A DNA stretch of 64,000 nucleotides, taken from assembly GCA_024235875.1 (NCBI GenBank), contig JACKLP010000001.1, positions 496,001 through 560,000 of the forward strand, written 5' to 3'. The translations under genes were made by a program, and so were the position numbers. This document shows, in pieces, positions 60,588 to 64,000 of this stretch. The stretch is from Burkholderiaceae bacterium. Its GTDB lineage: Bacteria > Pseudomonadota > Gammaproteobacteria > Burkholderiales > Burkholderiaceae_E. Below the pieces are notes generated by a model. That model saw only the letters and a program-made list of their open reading frames with translations. It had not been told where the DNA came from and ran no database searches. Every line of letters begins with the position of its first letter. Positions within the stretch are counted from its first letter, which is position 1.

Positions 60588-61790
60588 TCAGCGCACCAAT
60601 TGGTTGATCTCGATGATCGGCAGCATGACGGCCAGTACGATCAACAATACCACCGCGCCCATCGCCAGGATCAGCAAGGGCTCTAGCAGACTGGTCATGG
60701 CCAGTGCCCGGCGCTCGGTCTCCTGCGACATCGTCGTGGCCGCTCGCTCGAGCATCTGCGGCAACTCGCCAGTCGCCTCGCCGCTGGCGATCATGTGGAC
60801 CAGCATGGGCGGAAAGTTCTTGCTGGCACCCAGCGCGCGAGCCAGTGGCGCGCCTTCCCTCACCCGCGAGATGGAGTCGATCACGCTGCTTTTCAAGACC
60901 TCGTTCGACAGCGTCTTGGCGCCCGCCTCCAGCGAACGGATCAGCGGCACGCCAGCGCCGGTGAGAATGCCGAGCGTCGATGCGAAGCGCGAGGTGTTCA
61001 AGCCGCGCGACAGTCTCCCGACCAAGGGCATGCGAAGCACGCGCCGATCCCAACCGAGACGCACGCTGGGCGAGCGCAATGCGACCCGGAACCCGACGAA
61101 GGCCAACACCCCCGCGCCGAACAACCACCAGCCGTACTTGCGCACGAAATCCGATACCGCGATCAGGCCGACCGTCAGCGCCGGCAACTGCTGGCGCGTC
61201 TGCTCGAATACGCCCACCACCTGCGGCACCACATAGGCAAGCAGTGCCACGATCACCAGGCCTGCCACGACCGTGACGATCGCCGGATAGATGAATGCCA
61301 GCATGATCTTCTGTCCGAGCGCCGACCGGGATTCGATGTGGTCGGCGAGCCGACCCATGATCATCGCCAGGTCGCCCGAGTGCTCACCCGCCGAGACGAG
61401 GGCCCGATAGACCTCGGGAAAATCACGCGGATACTTGGCCAACGCTTCGGAGAACGACTGGCCACCGACGACGTCCGAGCGCACGGCCGAGAATCGCTCG
61501 CGCACCAGCCTGCGCTCGGCCTGCTCGACCACGGTGGACAACGCCTGCTCGACCGGCAGCCGTGCAGCCAGCAGGCTCGCCAGCTGGCGGGTCGCCAGCG
61601 ATAGCTCGCCCACGCGCAATCGCCCGGAGAACGTGGCTGCCTGCGCGACCTGTTGCAGCAAGTCGACCCGGATCGGCGTCAGGCCACGCGCCTTCAGCAA
61701 GCTACGCGCGTGCCGCGCCGAATCCGCATCGATGACACCACGCTCGATGCCACCGGACGCACTCGCCGCCTCGAACCTGAAGGCCGGCAC
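60588..61790 (-). CDS. gspF: Type II secretion inner-membrane protein GspF
   Basis: A 400-residue T2SS platform protein. It starts with the cytoplasmic FRFEAASASGGIERGVIDADSARHARSLL module. Two homologous T2SSF domains follow, each ending in a membrane segment (MLAFIYPAIVTVVAGLVIVALLAYVVPQV and LLEPLLILAMGAVVLLIVLAVMLPI). The family signatures SAGEHSGDLA and ASGEATGELPQML mark the two repeats. It lies five bases after gspE in a gspD-E-F unit and forms the inner-membrane hub that the GspE ATPase drives. Confidence 0.94.
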   Translation of the reverse strand: MPAFRFEAASASGGIERGVIDADSARHARSLLKARGLTPIRVDLLQQVAQAATFSGRLRVGELSLATRQLASLLAARLPVEQALSTVVEQAERRLVRERFSAVRSDVVGGQSFSEALAKYPRDFPEVYRALVSAGEHSGDLAMIMGRLADHIESRSALGQKIMLAFIYPAIVTVVAGLVIVALLAYVVPQVVGVFEQTRQQLPALTVGLIAVSDFVRKYGWWLFGAGVLAFVGFRVALRSPSVRLGWDRRVLRMPLVGRLSRGLNTSRFASTLGILTGAGVPLIRSLEAGAKTLSNEVLKSSVIDSISRVREGAPLARALGASKNFPPMLVHMIASGEATGELPQMLERAATTMSQETERRALAMTSLLEPLLILAMGAVVLLIVLAVMLPIIEINQLVR

Positions 61791-61795
61791 GCGCG

Positions 61796-63235
61796 TCAGT
61801 CCCTGGTCACGCGGATGACCTCGTCCATCGACGTCACGCCCGCTTCGACCCAGCGCCGACCGTCGTCACGCATCAGGCGAGTACCGCCACGGATGGCCGC
61901 TTCTCGAATTTTCGACTCGGCGGCCCCCTTGTGGATGAGCTCTCGAACCGTGTCGTCGACGGCCAGCAGCTCGTAGACCCCCGTGCGTCCCTGGAACCCC
62001 GAGCGATTGCAGGCGGCACAACCAACCGCTCGCCAGCCATTCGTGACCGGGTCGAGCTGGCGGCATTGCAGGCACAGGCGCCGCACCAGCCGCTGCGCGA
62101 CGACGCCCAGCAGCGACGAGGACAGCAGGAAGGGCTCGATCCCCATGTCGATGAGCCGCGTGATCGCCGATGCCGCGTCGTTGGTGTGCAGGGTCGCCAG
62201 CACCAGGTGCCCGGTCAGCGATGCCTGGACCGCGATCTGCGCGGTTTCGAGATCGCGAATCTCGCCGATCATCACGACATCCGGGTCCTGGCGCAGGATG
62301 GCCCGCAAGGCCTTCGCGAAGCTCATGTCGATGCGCGAATTGACCTGGGTCTGTCCGATGCCATCGAGGTCGTACTCGACCGGGTCCTCGACCGTGAGGA
62401 TGTTCGTGGTGGTCGAATCCAGGCGCGACAGCGCCGCGTAGAGCGTCGTCGACTTGCCGGACCCGGTCGGACCGGTGACCAGCACGATGCCGTGGGGCTG
62501 ATGCACGAGCTTGTCGAATTGCGCCAGCGTCTCGGCGCCCATGCCGAGCTTGCCAAGGTCCAGGCGACCGGCTTCCTTGTCGAGCAGGCGCAGCACGGCC
62601 CGCTCGCCATGCCCAGTGGGCAGCGTGGAGACGCGCACGTCGACCGGGCGACCGCCGATCCGCAGCGTGATCCGCCCGTCCTGGGGCAAGCGCTTCTCCG
62701 CAATGTCGAGCTGCGACATGATCTTGATACGCGAGATCAGTGCCGCATGCAGTTCGCGACGCGGCCGCACGACATCGCGCAGCGTACCGTCGACCCGAAA
62801 CCGCACCACCGAGTAGGTCTCGAAGGGCTCGATATGGATGTCCGATGCGCCATCGCGACTGGCCTGCGTAAGCAGCGCGTTGATCATGCGGATGATCGGC
62901 GCATCGTCCTCGGTCTCGAGCAGGTCCTCGATCTGCGGGATGTCCTGCATCAGGCGCGACAGGTCCAGGTCGCTGGCAACCTCGTCCACGACCGAGGCGG
63001 CCGAGCCCTCTTGCTGCGAATAGGCGCGCGCGATCGCTGCACGTAACTCGTCGTCGGGCTTGCGCACCGGCGCAATGCGCATCGGCTGGATCCGAACCAG
63101 CTCGGCCAGCGCGGTGACCGGAGTCTGCTCGCCGATCCACACTTCCATGACGTCGTTCTCGACACCCGAGACCAGGATCTGGTTCGTGCGCGCGAAGCCG
63201 TATGGCACGTAGCGACCCGGCGATACCCTCGACAT
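61796..63235 (-). CDS. gspE: Type II secretion ATPase GspE
   Basis: A 479-residue secretion ATPase. The N1E-like domain is followed by the catalytic core with Walker A GPTGSGKST, the Asp box, DPDVVMIGEIRDLETA (Walker B) and the His box HLVLATLHTNDA. Four cysteines in CLQCRQLDPVTNGWRAVGCAACNRSGF form the zinc-binding motif of GspE/PilB proteins. The start is ATG 63235; a longer frame overlapping gspD is a shadow. It follows gspD by ten bases. Confidence 0.94.
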   Translation of the reverse strand: MSRVSPGRYVPYGFARTNQILVSGVENDVMEVWIGEQTPVTALAELVRIQPMRIAPVRKPDDELRAAIARAYSQQEGSAASVVDEVASDLDLSRLMQDIPQIEDLLETEDDAPIIRMINALLTQASRDGASDIHIEPFETYSVVRFRVDGTLRDVVRPRRELHAALISRIKIMSQLDIAEKRLPQDGRITLRIGGRPVDVRVSTLPTGHGERAVLRLLDKEAGRLDLGKLGMGAETLAQFDKLVHQPHGIVLVTGPTGSGKSTTLYAALSRLDSTTTNILTVEDPVEYDLDGIGQTQVNSRIDMSFAKALRAILRQDPDVVMIGEIRDLETAQIAVQASLTGHLVLATLHTNDAASAITRLIDMGIEPFLLSSSLLGVVAQRLVRRLCLQCRQLDPVTNGWRAVGCAACNRSGFQGRTGVYELLAVDDTVRELIHKGAAESKIREAAIRGGTRLMRDDGRRWVEAGVTSMDEVIRVTRD

Positions 63236-63245
63236 GGTCGGCCGC

Positions 63246-64000
63246 TCAGTTGATGATCGGTTCGGGCTCGGTGACGTCGGCAGGCCGACGCGCGGGAGCC
63301 GTGACCGGCGGCGTGGGCGCGAACACCGGCGCCGGCGCGCCGCGCTGCGTCGGCGCCTGTACGCGAACGTCGAGCGCGGGCGTCGCCGCATTGGGCGCGA
63401 ACAGGGACCCGGCCTTGGGCGCTGCCTGCCCGGGCGGCGGCACCATGGCCGGCATCGGTGTGTTCGGCAGCGAGGGCAGCAACCAATGCTCGGCCATGCC
63501 GGAGTCACCGCGCAACTGCCGGATGTAGTCGTAGCGATCGGCCGTGACGCGATGCGCGGCATTGGCGTCGCGCATGATCACCGGACGCAGGAATACCAGC
63601 AGGTTGGTCTTGGTGCGCGATCGTTCGTCGTAGCGAAAGAGATTGCCGAGGAACGGGATGTCTCCCAGGCCGGGCACCTTGCTCGAGCCGCCACTGGTGC
63701 GCTCCTCGATGAGCCCGCCCAGCACGATGATCTGGCCGTCGTCGACGAGCACGTTCGACTCGATCGATCGCTTGTTGGTGATCAGGTCGGCCGCCACCGT
63801 GGAGGTCTGGACATTGGAGACCTCCTGGAAGATCTGCAGCTTCACCGTTCCCGACTCGGAGATCTGCGGCTTGACGCGCAGCGTGGTGCCTACATCCTTG
63901 CGCTCGATCGTCTGGAACGGATTCACCGAGCCCTGCGCCGCGCCCGTGTTGGTGAACTGGCCGGTCACGAACGGCACGTTCTGACCGATGATGATCCGTG
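63246..64000 (-). CDS. gspD: Type II secretion secretin GspD, C-terminal part (runs off the window)
   Basis: The frame enters from the right edge and ends at 63246. It contains the conserved secretin core: IIIGQNVPFVTG at the edge, IERKDVGTTLRVKPQISESG, then VDDGQIIVLGGLIEE, VPGLGDIPFLGNLFRYDERSRTKTNLLVFLRP. This builds the outer-membrane pore. The last 80 residues are a proline/alanine-rich tail (PAPVFAPTPPVTAPARR) of the kind that may hold a pilotin-binding S-domain. The N-domains and signal peptide lie outside the window. Confidence 0.93.
   Translation of the reverse strand, partial: RIIIGQNVPFVTGQFTNTGAAQGSVNPFQTIERKDVGTTLRVKPQISESGTVKLQIFQEVSNVQTSTVAADLITNKRSIESNVLVDDGQIIVLGGLIEERTSGGSSKVPGLGDIPFLGNLFRYDERSRTKTNLLVFLRPVIMRDANAAHRVTADRYDYIRQLRGDSGMAEHWLLPSLPNTPMPAMVPPPGQAAPKAGSLFAPNAATPALDVRVQAPTQRGAPAPVFAPTPPVTAPARRPADVTEPEPIIN

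Overview
The window is GC-rich chromosomal DNA, densely coded on both strands, with no tRNA, rRNA, CRISPR array or insertion sequence that I can recognise. Gene content and order (yicC-gmk-rpoZ-spoT with greB, pmbA-darP-mog, relA, then an exosortase A locus and gspDEF) point to a betaproteobacterium, probably in the order Burkholderiales. That placement is inferred from gene neighbourhoods, not from a phylogeny. All family names given here are recalled from sequence motifs; no database search was run.

Positions 1-10964 are mostly housekeeping. They hold a partial Ser/Thr kinase, yicC, guanylate kinase, RNA polymerase omega, the bifunctional (p)ppGpp enzyme SpoT, GreB, PmbA/TldE, DarP (YjgA), the molybdopterin adenylyltransferase Mog, a monofunctional RelA and an MtfA-like zinc peptidase. 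SpoT carries the RFKD synthetase motif and an intact HD site. RelA carries EYDD and has lost the HD residues.

Positions 11139-47861 form one large exopolysaccharide / PEP-CTERM (exosortase A, XrtA) locus. It contains the initiating sugar-phosphate transferase, the prsK-prsR sigma-54 two-component pair with the prsT TPR lipoprotein, and a UDP-GalNAc uronate pair (wbpP/wbpO types). A lytic transglycosylase follows. Next comes a long, tightly overlapping plus-strand run from 22666 to 37831: export protein, chain-length determinant, tyrosine autokinase, outer-membrane protein, ATPase, deacetylase, FemAB-like protein, exosortase, amidotransferase, second deacetylase, flippase and glycosyltransferase. 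A converging minus-strand run (37880-45540) holds an acyltransferase, an O-antigen-ligase-like protein, a small membrane protein, three glycosyltransferases and UDP-glucose dehydrogenase. A UDP-glucuronate 4-epimerase and a GNAT-like protein close the locus. The two uronic acid routes suggest an acidic polymer.

After fabI (47961-48758), positions 48804-55746 carry what I read as a selenium-metabolite island. It holds senA (an EgtB-like enzyme with the GFRTC C-terminal signature), a divergent senB-type selenosugar synthase, egtD (histidine trimethyltransferase making hercynine) and, divergent from egtD, a PhnD/PhnC/PhnE-type ABC importer of the kind annotated as a putative selenate transporter. 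Its two permease domains are fused in one polypeptide. Together these could import an oxidised selenium species and build selenoneine. A selenophosphate synthetase (senC/selD) is not in the window. An ABC exporter cassette with an AttH/CrtC-like lipocalin protein (55743-60180) follows by overlapping genes.

The right end holds a small YkvA-like membrane protein and gspF, gspE and the C-terminal part of gspD of a type II secretion system on the minus strand.
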